A stretch of DNA of 64,000 bases from Nocardioides turkmenicus (GTDB lineage: Bacteria > Actinomycetota > Actinomycetes > Propionibacteriales > Nocardioidaceae), in contig NZ_JAALAA010000014.1 of assembly GCF_011045035.1 (NCBI RefSeq), forward strand, positions 62,001 to 126,000, written 5' to 3'. Position numbers and translations under genes: made by a program. A model generated the notes under the pieces. That model saw nothing but the letters and a program-made list of their open reading frames with translations. It was not told where the DNA came from and did not search any database. Shown here piece after piece: positions 51,079 through 59,454 of the stretch; within the stretch, counting starts at the first letter, position 1, and each line of letters starts with the position of its first letter.

Positions 51079-53415
51079 ATGTCCTATGAGCCCGAGGCCT
51101 CCAAGGCCCCCGAGCCCGCGAAGCAAACTGACGCGGACGGGTCCAACGCCAGCCACACTGGCGCGGACGATGCTGCCATCGAGACGATCATGATCCCGCA
51201 GATCGAGATCGACGCCCGTGTCGCCGAGTCGACGGGGGCCAAGCCGGTGGAGAACGTGCCCGACGACGAGCCCGACGGGGCGACCCGGATCATCTCCTCC
51301 GAAGCCGGTTCTGCCGGTTCCGACGACGACGCCGGCGAGGAGACCCTCCTCCGGAGCACGATGCTGCGCTCGGCGCTGCCGAAGCGCGCCGAGCTGCCGA
51401 GCGAGGAGAACTTCCTGTTCGTCTCGAAGAACCGGAAGTTCGCGCCGGAGCCGGAGGCGGTCGACGCCGCCCCCGACCTGGCCAGCGAGGCCGCCACTGA
51501 GATCGCGCTCGACCGGCAGGTGCAGGACGCTCCCGACTACGACGACGAGCCGCTCGAGGAGACCGTCATGGGGGTCGGGCCGTTCGTCGTGCACGAGCCG
51601 GCTCCGAGCGAGCAGTCCGCGTTCGAGCAGCCCGACTATGCCCAGCCCGACTACGCCCACCCGGTAGCCGCCGAGAGCAAGCAGCTCGGCACCGGCGCCA
51701 AGATCGCCGTGGCGGTCGCCGGCGGTGTCGCCATCCTGGCCTTCGTCGGCTGGGCGGCCGCGTACGCCGTGGCCGGCGACAAGATCTCCGAGGGCACCAC
51801 CGTCGCGGGCGTCGACATCGGCGGGATGACGGCCGACGCGGCGAAGCCGCTGCTGAACGAGAAGTTCGCCGCTGCCCACAGCCAGCCGATCATCGTGGCT
51901 GCCGGCGACAGCACCACCGAGGTCAACCCCGCCGAGGCCGGGCTGAGCTTCGACGCCGAGGCGACGATCGAGAAGGCCGACGCCGGCCGCAGCTGGAGCC
52001 CGGTGAAGCTGTGGAAGCACTTCACCGGCGGCGGCGAGATCGAGCCGGTCATCAAGGCCGACGACAAGCTGATCGCCCAGGTCGCGGCCAAGGTGAACAA
52101 GCGCGCCGGCACGCCCTTCAAGGACGGCGACGTCGTCATCAAGAAGGGCAAGATCAAGACCACCCAGCCGGTCGCGGGCGAGGGCGTCGGCGACGACGCG
52201 CTCCGCACCGCGCTCGCCGGGCAGCTGCTCGTCGAGGGCGACCGGAAGGCCGACGTACCTCTCGAGGAGCTCACCCCGGACGTCGACGAGGCCGACGTCC
52301 AGGAGGCGGTCGACAAGGTCGCCACCCCGGCGGTCTCCGCGCCGATCACGCTGAAGTTCGAGAAGACACCGGTGGACCTGTCGCCGAAGGAGTTCGGCGA
52401 CGCGATCCGGTTCGACCCCAAGGACGGCGAGCTCCAGGCCTCGGTCGCGCCGAGCAAGCTCAAGAAGGTGCTCAAGAAGGCCCTCGCCGACGACGCCGCG
52501 AAGCCGGTCGACGCGACCGTCAAGATGGTCGACGGCGCGCCGAAGGTCATCCCCGCCAAGCCGGGCGTCACCTTCAACCAGAAGGACCTGGAGGCGGTCT
52601 TCCTCGACGTCGTCACGGCGCCCAAGGGCGACCGCACCGTCGAGGTGAAGTCCAAGGTCGCCAAGCCGAAGGTCACCACCGAGGAGGCCAAGGCCTGGGG
52701 CATCAAGGAGAAGGTCTCCACCTTCACCACCAACTTCCCCTACGCCGAATACCGCAACGTCAACATCGGCCGCGCCGCCGAGCTGGTCAACGGCACCGTG
52801 CTCGCGCCGGGCGACACCTTCTCCCTCAACGGCATCGTCGGGGAGCGTACGGCCGCCAACGGCTTCACCAAGGGCTGGATGATCCAGAACGGGATCTTCC
52901 GCGAGGACTACGGCGGCGGCGTCTCGCAGATGGCGACGACGACGTTCAACGCGATGTTCTTCGCCGGGCTCCAGGACGTCGAGCACAAGGCCCACTCGCT
53001 CTACATCGACCGCTACCCGATCGGCCGCGAGGCGACCGTCGCCTGGCCCACGCTGGACCTGAAGTTCAAGAACAACACCAAGTACGGCGTCCTCATCCGC
53101 TCCTGGGTCAACCCCGCCAGCGGCAGCAGCCAGGGCTCGGTGACCGTCGAGATGTGGTCCACCAAGATCTGGGACATCAAGGCCCGCACCGGCGAGCGTT
53201 ACGACTTCAAGCCGTTCGGCAAGCAGAAGATCACCGACGGCAACTGCGAGAACACCGTCGGCGCCCAGGGCTTCTCGATCAACGTCTGGCGCGACTTCTA
53301 CCAGGGTGGCTCCAAGGTCGACACCGAGACCTTCAAGACCACCTACATCCCGCAGGACGAGGTCGAGTGCTCCGACGAGTCGAAGAACCCGCCGCCTCCC
53401 GCTGACCCCAACTGA
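51079..53415 (+). CDS. VanW family cell-wall protein
   Basis: The 778-residue protein has a long acidic cytoplasmic N-terminus (about 1-205), one membrane helix (about 209-232, IAVAVAGGVAILAFVGWAAA), two peptidoglycan-binding-like domains (PG_binding_4 type) and a C-terminal VanW domain with FSLNGIVGERTAANGFTKGWMI and GGGVSQMATTTFNAMFFAG. It acts at the wall; the exact reaction is unproven. TAGGCT ends seven bases before ATG 51079. The N-terminal acidic, phosphorylatable tail suggests regulation by a Ser/Thr kinase, which is inference. Confidence 0.9.
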   Translation: MSYEPEASKAPEPAKQTDADGSNASHTGADDAAIETIMIPQIEIDARVAESTGAKPVENVPDDEPDGATRIISSEAGSAGSDDDAGEETLLRSTMLRSALPKRAELPSEENFLFVSKNRKFAPEPEAVDAAPDLASEAATEIALDRQVQDAPDYDDEPLEETVMGVGPFVVHEPAPSEQSAFEQPDYAQPDYAHPVAAESKQLGTGAKIAVAVAGGVAILAFVGWAAAYAVAGDKISEGTTVAGVDIGGMTADAAKPLLNEKFAAAHSQPIIVAAGDSTTEVNPAEAGLSFDAEATIEKADAGRSWSPVKLWKHFTGGGEIEPVIKADDKLIAQVAAKVNKRAGTPFKDGDVVIKKGKIKTTQPVAGEGVGDDALRTALAGQLLVEGDRKADVPLEELTPDVDEADVQEAVDKVATPAVSAPITLKFEKTPVDLSPKEFGDAIRFDPKDGELQASVAPSKLKKVLKKALADDAAKPVDATVKMVDGAPKVIPAKPGVTFNQKDLEAVFLDVVTAPKGDRTVEVKSKVAKPKVTTEEAKAWGIKEKVSTFTTNFPYAEYRNVNIGRAAELVNGTVLAPGDTFSLNGIVGERTAANGFTKGWMIQNGIFREDYGGGVSQMATTTFNAMFFAGLQDVEHKAHSLYIDRYPIGREATVAWPTLDLKFKNNTKYGVLIRSWVNPASGSSQGSVTVEMWSTKIWDIKARTGERYDFKPFGKQKITDGNCENTVGAQGFSINVWRDFYQGGSKVDTETFKTTYIPQDEVECSDESKNPPPPADPN

Positions 53416-53424
53416 CGGGTTGCC

Positions 53425-53537
53425 GGTCGAGCCGCGAGCGCTAGCGAGCGTGTCGAGACCAACACAGTCCCCTCGGCGATCGATAGGATTGTGTGTGTCT
53501 CGACACGCCTCCGCCTAGCGGCTCCGGCGGCTCGACC
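53425..53537. repeat. long inverted repeat between vanW and the synthetase remnant
   Basis: GGTCGAGCC at 53425 and its partner at 53529-53537 (GGCTCGACC) enclose further paired blocks: GTGTCGAGA at 53450-53458 with TCTCGACAC near 53499-53507, and AACACA with TGTGTGT. The loop between holds ATCGATAGG. It lies between convergent genes and resembles palindromic repeats seen elsewhere in actinobacteria. Confidence 0.6.
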
Positions 53538-53543
53538 AGCGAC

Positions 53544-54474
53544 TTACGGCGTCAGGCGGTGGAGGTCGCGGGGGAACAGGGTGACCTCGCGGATGTTGGC
53601 GGCTCGGACGAGCCGCGCCACCCACCGCTCCAGGCCCAGCGCGAAGCCGCCGTGCGGAGGCATTCCGTGTGCGAACGCCTGCAGGTACGAGGCGTACGCC
53701 GCGGGCTCCTCGCCGCGCGCCCGGATCGCGGCCTCGTAGTCGGTGAGCCGGTGCAGGCGCTGGCCGCCGGTGACCAGCTCCAGGCCGCGGAAGAGCAGGT
53801 CGAAGCTGTTGCTCCAGTGCTCATCGCCGGGCTGGGGGTGGGTGTAGAACGGCCGCTTCCGCATCGGGTATCCCTCGACGGCCAAGAAGTCGGAGCCGTG
53901 GGTCTGCTGGGCCCACGCACCGAGCGCGCGCTCGTGCTCGGGCGCCAGGTCGGGCTCGTCCACAGGAGCGCCGACCAGCTCCAGTGCCTCGCTGAAGTGG
54001 ATGACCGGGATCTCCGGCGGCACCGCCGGAAGCTCGACGCCGAGCCGTTCGACCGCGCCCGCTGCGTACGTCTCGATCCCCTCGACCATCCCGGCGACCA
54101 CCTCGCGGAGCACGGCCAGCACATCCCGGTGGTCGCGGACGAAGCCGAGCTCGACGTCGAGGCTGACGCCCGCCCTCGTCGAGCGTCGCCCGGAAGCCCC
54201 GCAGGGAGGCCGCGGCGAGCTCCCACCGCGCCCGGACCGAGGGGTGACGCCAGGTCACCGGAGCGTGGTCGAGCAGGGTCGGCAGCCCGGCCGTCAGTCC
54301 GGGGCGCCACAGCTCGACCGGCGGGGTGTGTGCCTGTCCGCTGCGGTCTCGCAGCACCACGAAGGTCACGGTCGCGAGCTCGCGTCGGCGGTGAACGTGC
54401 CCGCACAGCCGGACGGTGGAGCCGGGTGCGGCGGTGGCGAGGTGAGCGGCGAGCGTACGGTCTATCGGTTTCAT
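53544..54474 (-). pseudogene. aspS: archaeal-type aspartyl-tRNA synthetase, internally deleted
   Basis: The N-terminal part reads MKPIDRTLAAHLATAAPGSTVRL through the OB fold (CGHVHRRRELATVTFVVLRDRSGQA) to PPVELWRPGLTAGLPTLLDHAPVTWRHP. The C-terminal part reads VSLDVELGFVRDHRDVLAVL through motif 3, GGFALGLERWVARLVRAANIREVTLFPRD. The OB-fold end and the stretch from motif 1 through much of motif 2 are missing, and the two halves are out of frame. Archaeal-type AspRS is about 430 residues; some 120 are missing here. It is a decayed second AspRS, but its T-box leader remains. Confidence 0.83.
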
Positions 54475-54478
54475 CGTT

Positions 54479-54659
54479 CCTCCAGGTGGCGAGGCCCTGG
54501 AGGTGTGGGCGGGGGCTAGGTCGCGGTGCCACCACACCTTCGCTGATGTGTCATCAGCCTCTCGTCGGTACGCCGCACGCGCGGGCGCCGCCGTGCCGGG
54601 TGGCTGAGGGTCGTCACGCCTCGGCGGTGCCGTTGGCGATCGTAGGCGCCGCGCCGAGG
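54479..54659 (-). ncRNA. T-box leader (translational class) of the synthetase gene
   Basis: On the minus strand the T-box sequence TGGCACCGCG lies at 54522-54531. GGTGTGG (54532-54538) pairs with CCACACC (54502-54508) as the antisequestrator. The alternative stem CCTCCAGG (54496-54503) with CCTGGAGG (54479-54486) hides the ribosome site before ATG 54474. GCTGATG-ACA-CATCAGC (54542-54558) is Stem III. CCTCGGCG/CGCCGAGG (54652-54659 with 54619-54626) is a candidate Stem I; a loop on its 3' side holds AAC. The specifier is not certain. Confidence 0.82.
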
Positions 54660-54716
54660 GCTCCGCCAACAGGTTTTCGATCGTGACGCCAGTCACATCG
54701 GTTCGTTGAAGCGGAC

Positions 54717-55556
54717 ATGCGCCCGTTTCTGCTGAGTCTTCTCGGTCTTCTCGCTGCCGTCGCGCTCGTCCTCGTCCCGGTCTCTGCCTCCGCTGCCGCG
54801 GGACCGAGCCGGACCGGGATCCCGCTGCCGGGATCGCCCTACGGCGACCCTCTCGGTGCCAACGACTGGGGGTGCGTCCCGTCTGCGGAGCGGCCGACGC
54901 CGGTGATCCTGGTGCACGGCACCTTCGGCGACCGCCGGTCTCTGCTCGACCCGATCTCGGTGGCCATGAAGCGGGCCGGGTTCTGCGTCTACTCGCTCGA
55001 CTACGGCAACCGTGCGACCGGCGACATCCGAGACTCGGCCGCGCACGTGGGCGAGTTCGTCGAGCGCGTACGCGAGGTCACCGACGCCGACAAGGTCTCC
55101 CTCGTGGGCCACTCCCAGGGCGGGATGATGCCGCGCTACTACATCAAGAACCTCGGTGGCGCGCCTTTCGTCGAGGACCTCGTCGGCATCGCCCCGTCCA
55201 ACCACGGCACCTCGATCGTCATGGACGGCGGCGCGACCGGCACCACCGGACTCTGCGTCTCGTGCGCCCAGCAGACCGCCGGGTCTGAGTTCCTCGCGGA
55301 CCTGAACGCCGGCGACGAGACCCCGGGCGACGTCTCCTACACCCAGATCGTCACCGCCACCGACGAGGTCGTGGTGCCCTACACGTCGGGTTTCCTCGCC
55401 GAGGGTCCGAACACCACCAACGTACGCATCCAGGACGCCTGCGCGGTCGACCTCTCCGAGCACCTGCTCGTCCCGATGAGCGCCGCCGCGATCGCCCTCA
55501 CCCTCGACGCGCTCACCCACGAAGGGCCGGCCTCCCCGGCGTTGAAGACCTGCTGA
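54717..55556 (+). CDS. secreted triacylglycerol lipase-like alpha/beta hydrolase
   Basis: The 279-residue protein has a signal peptide (LLSLLGLLAAVALVLVPVSASA), the HGTFGDRR oxyanion stretch, the nucleophile GHSQGGMM and the late catalytic DACAVDLSEHLLVP His region. It matches the secreted lipase family 'esterase/lipase class 2'. It is divergent from the T-box leader. It is likely exported and cleaves lipid esters. Confidence 0.88.
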   Translation: MRPFLLSLLGLLAAVALVLVPVSASAAAGPSRTGIPLPGSPYGDPLGANDWGCVPSAERPTPVILVHGTFGDRRSLLDPISVAMKRAGFCVYSLDYGNRATGDIRDSAAHVGEFVERVREVTDADKVSLVGHSQGGMMPRYYIKNLGGAPFVEDLVGIAPSNHGTSIVMDGGATGTTGLCVSCAQQTAGSEFLADLNAGDETPGDVSYTQIVTATDEVVVPYTSGFLAEGPNTTNVRIQDACAVDLSEHLLVPMSAAAIALTLDALTHEGPASPALKTC

Positions 55557-55583
55557 GGGCGCCCTGCGCCCTACGGTTCATCC

Positions 55584-55973
55584 ATGCACCTGGACCTGGT
55601 CACCATCGTCGTTCCCGACTACGACGAGGCGGTGGAGTTCTTCCGTGACGTACTCGGGTTCGTGGTCGCCGAGGACGCCGCGGCGACCACGAACGACGGC
55701 CGCCCGAAACGCTGGGTGGTCGTACGTCCGCCCGACGGCGGCACCGGTTTCCTGCTCGCCCGGGCCGACGGTCCGGCGCAGACCGCGAGGGTCGGCGACC
55801 AGACCGGTGGCCGGGTGACGTTCTTCCTGCGGGTGGACGACTTCGGCGCTGCGTACGAGAGGCTGGTCGCCGCAGGGGTCGAGCTCGTCGGGCCCGTGCG
55901 CGAGGAGCCCTACGGAACGCTTCAGGTCTTCCGTGATCCCTTCGGGAACCTCTGGGACCTGCTGTCAGGGTAG
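55584..55973 (+). CDS. VOC/glyoxalase family protein
   Basis: The 129-residue protein has two VOC half-modules: LVTIVVPDYDEAVEFFRDVLGFVV and FFLRVDDFGAAYERLVAAGVELV, with FRDPFGNLWDLLSG at the end. It is of the bleomycin-resistance-like type; the substrate is unknown. Its 3' end overlaps the convergent exported hydrolase by 9 bases. Confidence 0.87.
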   Translation: MHLDLVTIVVPDYDEAVEFFRDVLGFVVAEDAAATTNDGRPKRWVVVRPPDGGTGFLLARADGPAQTARVGDQTGGRVTFFLRVDDFGAAYERLVAAGVELVGPVREEPYGTLQVFRDPFGNLWDLLSG

Positions 55974-56903
55974 GCGGACGAGCGCCTGGACGGGGGTGTG
56001 GTCGCTGGGCCAGCGGCCGTCCTGGGTCCAGGTGTTGATCGCCGCGGCCTTCACGGTGACGCCGGGGGTGGTCAGGATCCAGTCGATCCGGTTGCCGGTG
56101 GGCGAGGGGGTGCCGTAGTTGGGGAAGGTGCCGACGCGAGGGGTCAGCTGCTTGCCTGCGAGCCAGGTGTCGGTGAGGCCGCCGTCGGTCACCAGCGTGG
56201 TGTAGGACGCCGAGGCCTCGGCCGCGGCGTTGCAGTCTGCGGTGAAGACGGCCGGGAGGCCGGAGTCGGCGATGAGCGATCGGACGACCTCGGCGCTGCG
56301 CACCCGGGCGTTCTCGGACTGGTGGTCGAAGTGGGAGTTGACGTGCAGGAACTCCGTGCCGGTCGCCAGGTCGCGGAACCGCACCCAGGTGACGATCCGC
56401 GTCACCGTGTTGCCCCAGGTCGCCGAGCCGATCAGGTCAGGGGTGTCGGAGAGCCAGAACTGGTCCCACCAGAGGGCTTCGAGGCGGGAGGCGTCGTAGA
56501 AGATCGAGGAGTACTCGCCGCCGGCGCCGCCGTCACGGCCGAAGCCGAGCATCCGGTACTTCGGGCCGAGGCCGGCCTCGAGCGCGCCGAGCTGGTTGAA
56601 CTCGGCCTCCTGCACGCCCAGGATCGTCGGCTTCTCGAGCTCGACGAACGCGGTGACCAGGGGCTTGCGCTCGGGCCAGTAGTCCGGCTGTCCCGGCTGG
56701 GTGCCCTCGCGGTCGTAGCGGATGTTGAAGCTCATCACGTGCAGGTCGGGTGCCTTGACCTTGCCGATCAGGGGGCTGTCCGACGACGTCTGGCCCGCCG
56801 CGGGCAGGGCGCCGCCCAACGTCGTGCCGACCGCCGCTGCCGCGCCCAGCGCGGTCGCGGACGTGAGGATTCCTCGCCTGGTGATGCTGATGCCCGATTC
56901 CAT
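55965..56903 (-). CDS. Tat-exported endonuclease/exonuclease/phosphatase-fold hydrolase
   Basis: The 312-residue protein has a Tat signal (TRRGILTSATALGAAAAVGT), then the EEP fold: VMSFNIRYDREGTQPGQPDYW, ILGVQEAEFNQLGALE, FLHVNSHFDHQSENARVRSAE, FTADCNAAAEA and WPSDHTPVQALVRLP, with the Glu, Asn, Asp and His active-site set. It cleaves phosphodiesters such as lipids or nucleic acids outside the cell. Confidence 0.87.
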   Translation of the reverse strand: MESGISITRRGILTSATALGAAAAVGTTLGGALPAAGQTSSDSPLIGKVKAPDLHVMSFNIRYDREGTQPGQPDYWPERKPLVTAFVELEKPTILGVQEAEFNQLGALEAGLGPKYRMLGFGRDGGAGGEYSSIFYDASRLEALWWDQFWLSDTPDLIGSATWGNTVTRIVTWVRFRDLATGTEFLHVNSHFDHQSENARVRSAEVVRSLIADSGLPAVFTADCNAAAEASASYTTLVTDGGLTDTWLAGKQLTPRVGTFPNYGTPSPTGNRIDWILTTPGVTVKAAAINTWTQDGRWPSDHTPVQALVRLP

Positions 56904-57017
56904 CGTCTGCTCCTCGAGTGGGGGTTTCCATCACCCCAGCAGGCGCAGATGAGCACTCGTGGAACTCCGGGTGAGCGGGCTCGGACGGCTCCGCTACGGG
57001 GTGATCTACGTGGTGAT

Positions 57018-57911
57018 CTATGGGGTGGGCGAGGCGTAGTAGCGGCAGCGGTGGTGCTCGGTGAACCCGAGGGACTCGTAGAGCGCGAGGCCCGCGTCGT
57101 TGGTGGTCTCGACGTGCAGCCAGGCGGCGCGGGCGCCGCGCTCGGCACCCCATTCGAGCAGCGTGGCGAGGGCCTTGGTGGCCAGCCCCTGGCGGCGGTG
57201 GGACTCGGCGACCTCGAGGTCGTGGACGGCCAGCCAGTCGCGCTCCATCGTGCCCATGATCCGGGCGGTGTCACCGAGGGTGATCAGCACCTGCGCGCCG
57301 TCGGTCCCGCTCACGGTCTCCACGTGGGCGTCCTCGACGGGCGGCGGCAGGAGGCGGCGGGTGGCGGCGAGCCCGGCGAGCCGGAACTCGACGGTTACGT
57401 CCTCGACCCAGCCGCGCTCGACGACGGTCTCCTCGGCTGCGGAGCCGACCTCGACCTTCACGCGGGGACGCTTGTGGCGGCTCCGGTAGAACCTCTCGAC
57501 CTTGTCGATGGCCGCGTCGAGCCCGACACCCGGGTCGCCGATCGCCAGCGCCGAGTTCGGTCGCCGGCGGACCGAGACCTCGTGGTCGAAGAGCACCCAC
57601 TCGCCGAGCGGCTCGGAGGCGGTGCCGGGGAAGATCGCGGCGCTGAGCAGTTCGGCCTCGCGTACCCCGATCCGGAGACGTACGTTGGGCCGCGGCGGCA
57701 CCGGTTTGCCGGAGACGATCTCGGCGACCGGCACGCTCACCTGCTCCCCCGACTCGCGCTCGATGACGGCGGTGCCGTCGGCCCAGGACGTACAGACTCC
57801 GAGGATGTCGGTGAAGGCGGGCCCGCCGGTGGGGCCGGTCTCGCCCGGGACGAGGCGGCGGATGACGATCCGCTTGCCGACGACATGTGGTCCCAGGAGA
57901 TGAGCAGGCAC
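57018..57911 (-). CDS. GNAT family N-acetyltransferase
   Basis: The 297-residue protein has an N-terminal SH3-like/unknown part (to about residue 105) and a C-terminal GNAT fold with VAESHRRQGLATKALATLLEWGAERGARAAWLHVETTNDAGLALYESLGF in outline, the acetyl-CoA motif Q/RXXGLA. It is divergent from fdxA. A GNAT-fdxA-dapC order is common in actinobacteria; the substrate is not known. Confidence 0.85.
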   Translation of the reverse strand: MPAHLLGPHVVGKRIVIRRLVPGETGPTGGPAFTDILGVCTSWADGTAVIERESGEQVSVPVAEIVSGKPVPPRPNVRLRIGVREAELLSAAIFPGTASEPLGEWVLFDHEVSVRRRPNSALAIGDPGVGLDAAIDKVERFYRSRHKRPRVKVEVGSAAEETVVERGWVEDVTVEFRLAGLAATRRLLPPPVEDAHVETVSGTDGAQVLITLGDTARIMGTMERDWLAVHDLEVAESHRRQGLATKALATLLEWGAERGARAAWLHVETTNDAGLALYESLGFTEHHRCRYYASPTP

Positions 57912-57990
57912 GGGGGGATACTAGGCTGTCCCCTGAAGGGCCAGTCGCGCCCCTCTGACTTTCGTGATACCCCGCTTGGAGGAGCCCCGA

Positions 57991-58314
57991 ATGACGTACG
58001 TCATCGCCCAGCCCTGTGTTGACGTGAAGGACAAGGCTTGCGTCGACGAGTGTCCGGTGGACTGCATCTACGAGGGCAAGCGGATGCTCTACATCCACCC
58101 CGACGAGTGTGTCGACTGCGGCGCCTGCGAGCCGGTGTGCCCGCCCGAGGCGATCTTCTACGAGGACGACACCCCGGAGGAGTGGAAGGAGTACTACGAC
58201 GCCAACGTCAAGTTCTTCGACGACCTCGGCTCGCCCGGTGGTGCCGCCCGCATGGGCGAGATCGACAAGGACCACCCGTTCGTCGCTGCGCTGCCCCCGC
58301 AGAACCAGGACTGA
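57991..58314 (+). CDS. fdxA: seven-iron ferredoxin FdxA
   Basis: The 107-residue ferredoxin has the 3Fe-4S/4Fe-4S pattern: CVDVKDKACVDECPVDCIYEGKRMLYIHPDECVDCGACEPVCPPEAIFYEDD in outline, with the first cluster Cys pattern and CXXCXXCXXXCP at residues about 40-53. It carries electrons at low potential. TTGGAGGAG precedes ATG 57991. It overlaps dapC by one base (TGATG). Confidence 0.95.
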   Translation: MTYVIAQPCVDVKDKACVDECPVDCIYEGKRMLYIHPDECVDCGACEPVCPPEAIFYEDDTPEEWKEYYDANVKFFDDLGSPGGAARMGEIDKDHPFVAALPPQNQD

Positions 58315-59408
58315 TGCTGGTCTCACAGCGGCTGCCTGACTTCCCCTGGGACAAGCTCGCGCCGTTCAAGGAGAAGGCGTCCGCGCACGCCGGCGGGCTG
58401 GTCGACCTCTCGATCGGCACGCCGGTCGACCCGACCCCCGCGGTGATCCAGAAGGCGCTCGCCGACGCGGCCGACTCGCCGGGCTACCCGACCACGGTCG
58501 GCACGGCCGCGGTGCGTCAGGCCGCGATCGACTGGCTGGCGCGCAACCACGGGGTCACGGGTCTCGGGCTCGACAACGTGCTCCCCGCGATCGGCTCCAA
58601 GGAGCTGATCGGCTCGCTGCCGCTCCACCTCGGTGTCGGCCAGGGTGACCTGATCGCCTACCCGGAGCTGGCCTACCCGACCTACGAGGTCTCCGCGGCA
58701 CTCGTCGGCGCCGACACCGTCGCCACCGACTCGCTGGTCGCGCTCGGCCCGAAGGCGCCCCGCATCCTGTGGATCAACTCGCCCTCGAACCCGAGCGGCC
58801 GGGTGCTCCCGGTGGAGCACCTGCGCAAGACCGTGGAGTGGGCCCGCGAGCGGGGCACGCTGCTGATCTCCGACGAGTGCTACATCGAGTGCGCCTGGGA
58901 GGCCTCGCCGGTCTCGGTGCTCCACCCGGACGTGTGCGGTGGTTCGTTCGACGGCATTCTCGCCGTCCACTCGCTCTCGAAGCGCTCCAACCTCGCTGGC
59001 TACCGTGAGGCCTTCGTGGCCGGTGACGCCGCGGTCCTCGGCGAGCTCCTCGAAGTCCGTAAGAACCTCGGCCTGATGATGCCCGGCCCGCAGCAGGTCG
59101 CCATGGTGACCGCGCTCGCCGACGACCAACACGCCAAGGAGCAGCACGCCCGCTACGCCGCCCGGCGCACCAAGCTCAAGGCGGCGCTCGAGTCGGCCGG
59201 CTTCCGCATCGACCACTCCGAGGCCTCCCTCTACCTGTGGTCCACTCGTGACGAGGACTGCTGGGACACCGTCGAATGGCTCGCCGAGCGCGGCATCCTC
59301 GCCGCTCCCGGCGCGTTCTACGGTCGCGCCGGCAGCCAGCACGTACGCATCGCGTTCACCGCGACCGACGAGCGCGTCGACGCGGCCGTCGCCCGCCTGG
59401 CCGAGTGA
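58314..59408 (+). CDS. dapC: N-succinyldiaminopimelate aminotransferase
   Basis: The 364-residue class I aminotransferase has VDLSIGTPVDPTPAVIQKAL, SNPSNPSGR (as INSPSNPSGRVL), ISDECYIECAW and the PLP lysine in AVHSLSKRSNLAGYR. DapC transfers the amino group in the succinylase DAP/lysine branch; dapD lies 2 kb downstream. It starts at ATG 58314 within the fdxA stop codon. Confidence 0.9.
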   Translation: MLVSQRLPDFPWDKLAPFKEKASAHAGGLVDLSIGTPVDPTPAVIQKALADAADSPGYPTTVGTAAVRQAAIDWLARNHGVTGLGLDNVLPAIGSKELIGSLPLHLGVGQGDLIAYPELAYPTYEVSAALVGADTVATDSLVALGPKAPRILWINSPSNPSGRVLPVEHLRKTVEWARERGTLLISDECYIECAWEASPVSVLHPDVCGGSFDGILAVHSLSKRSNLAGYREAFVAGDAAVLGELLEVRKNLGLMMPGPQQVAMVTALADDQHAKEQHARYAARRTKLKAALESAGFRIDHSEASLYLWSTRDEDCWDTVEWLAERGILAAPGAFYGRAGSQHVRIAFTATDERVDAAVARLAE

Positions 59409-59454
59409 GAGATCGAGCCAGGCGGGGCTTGCCCCGTACGTGAAGATTGGTGGC

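Noticed and set aside
50890..52995. Minus-strand open frame of about 700 codons over vanW
   Set aside because: It is the antisense of a clear VanW gene and is rich in Leu-Arg-Gly-Asp repeats without domains.
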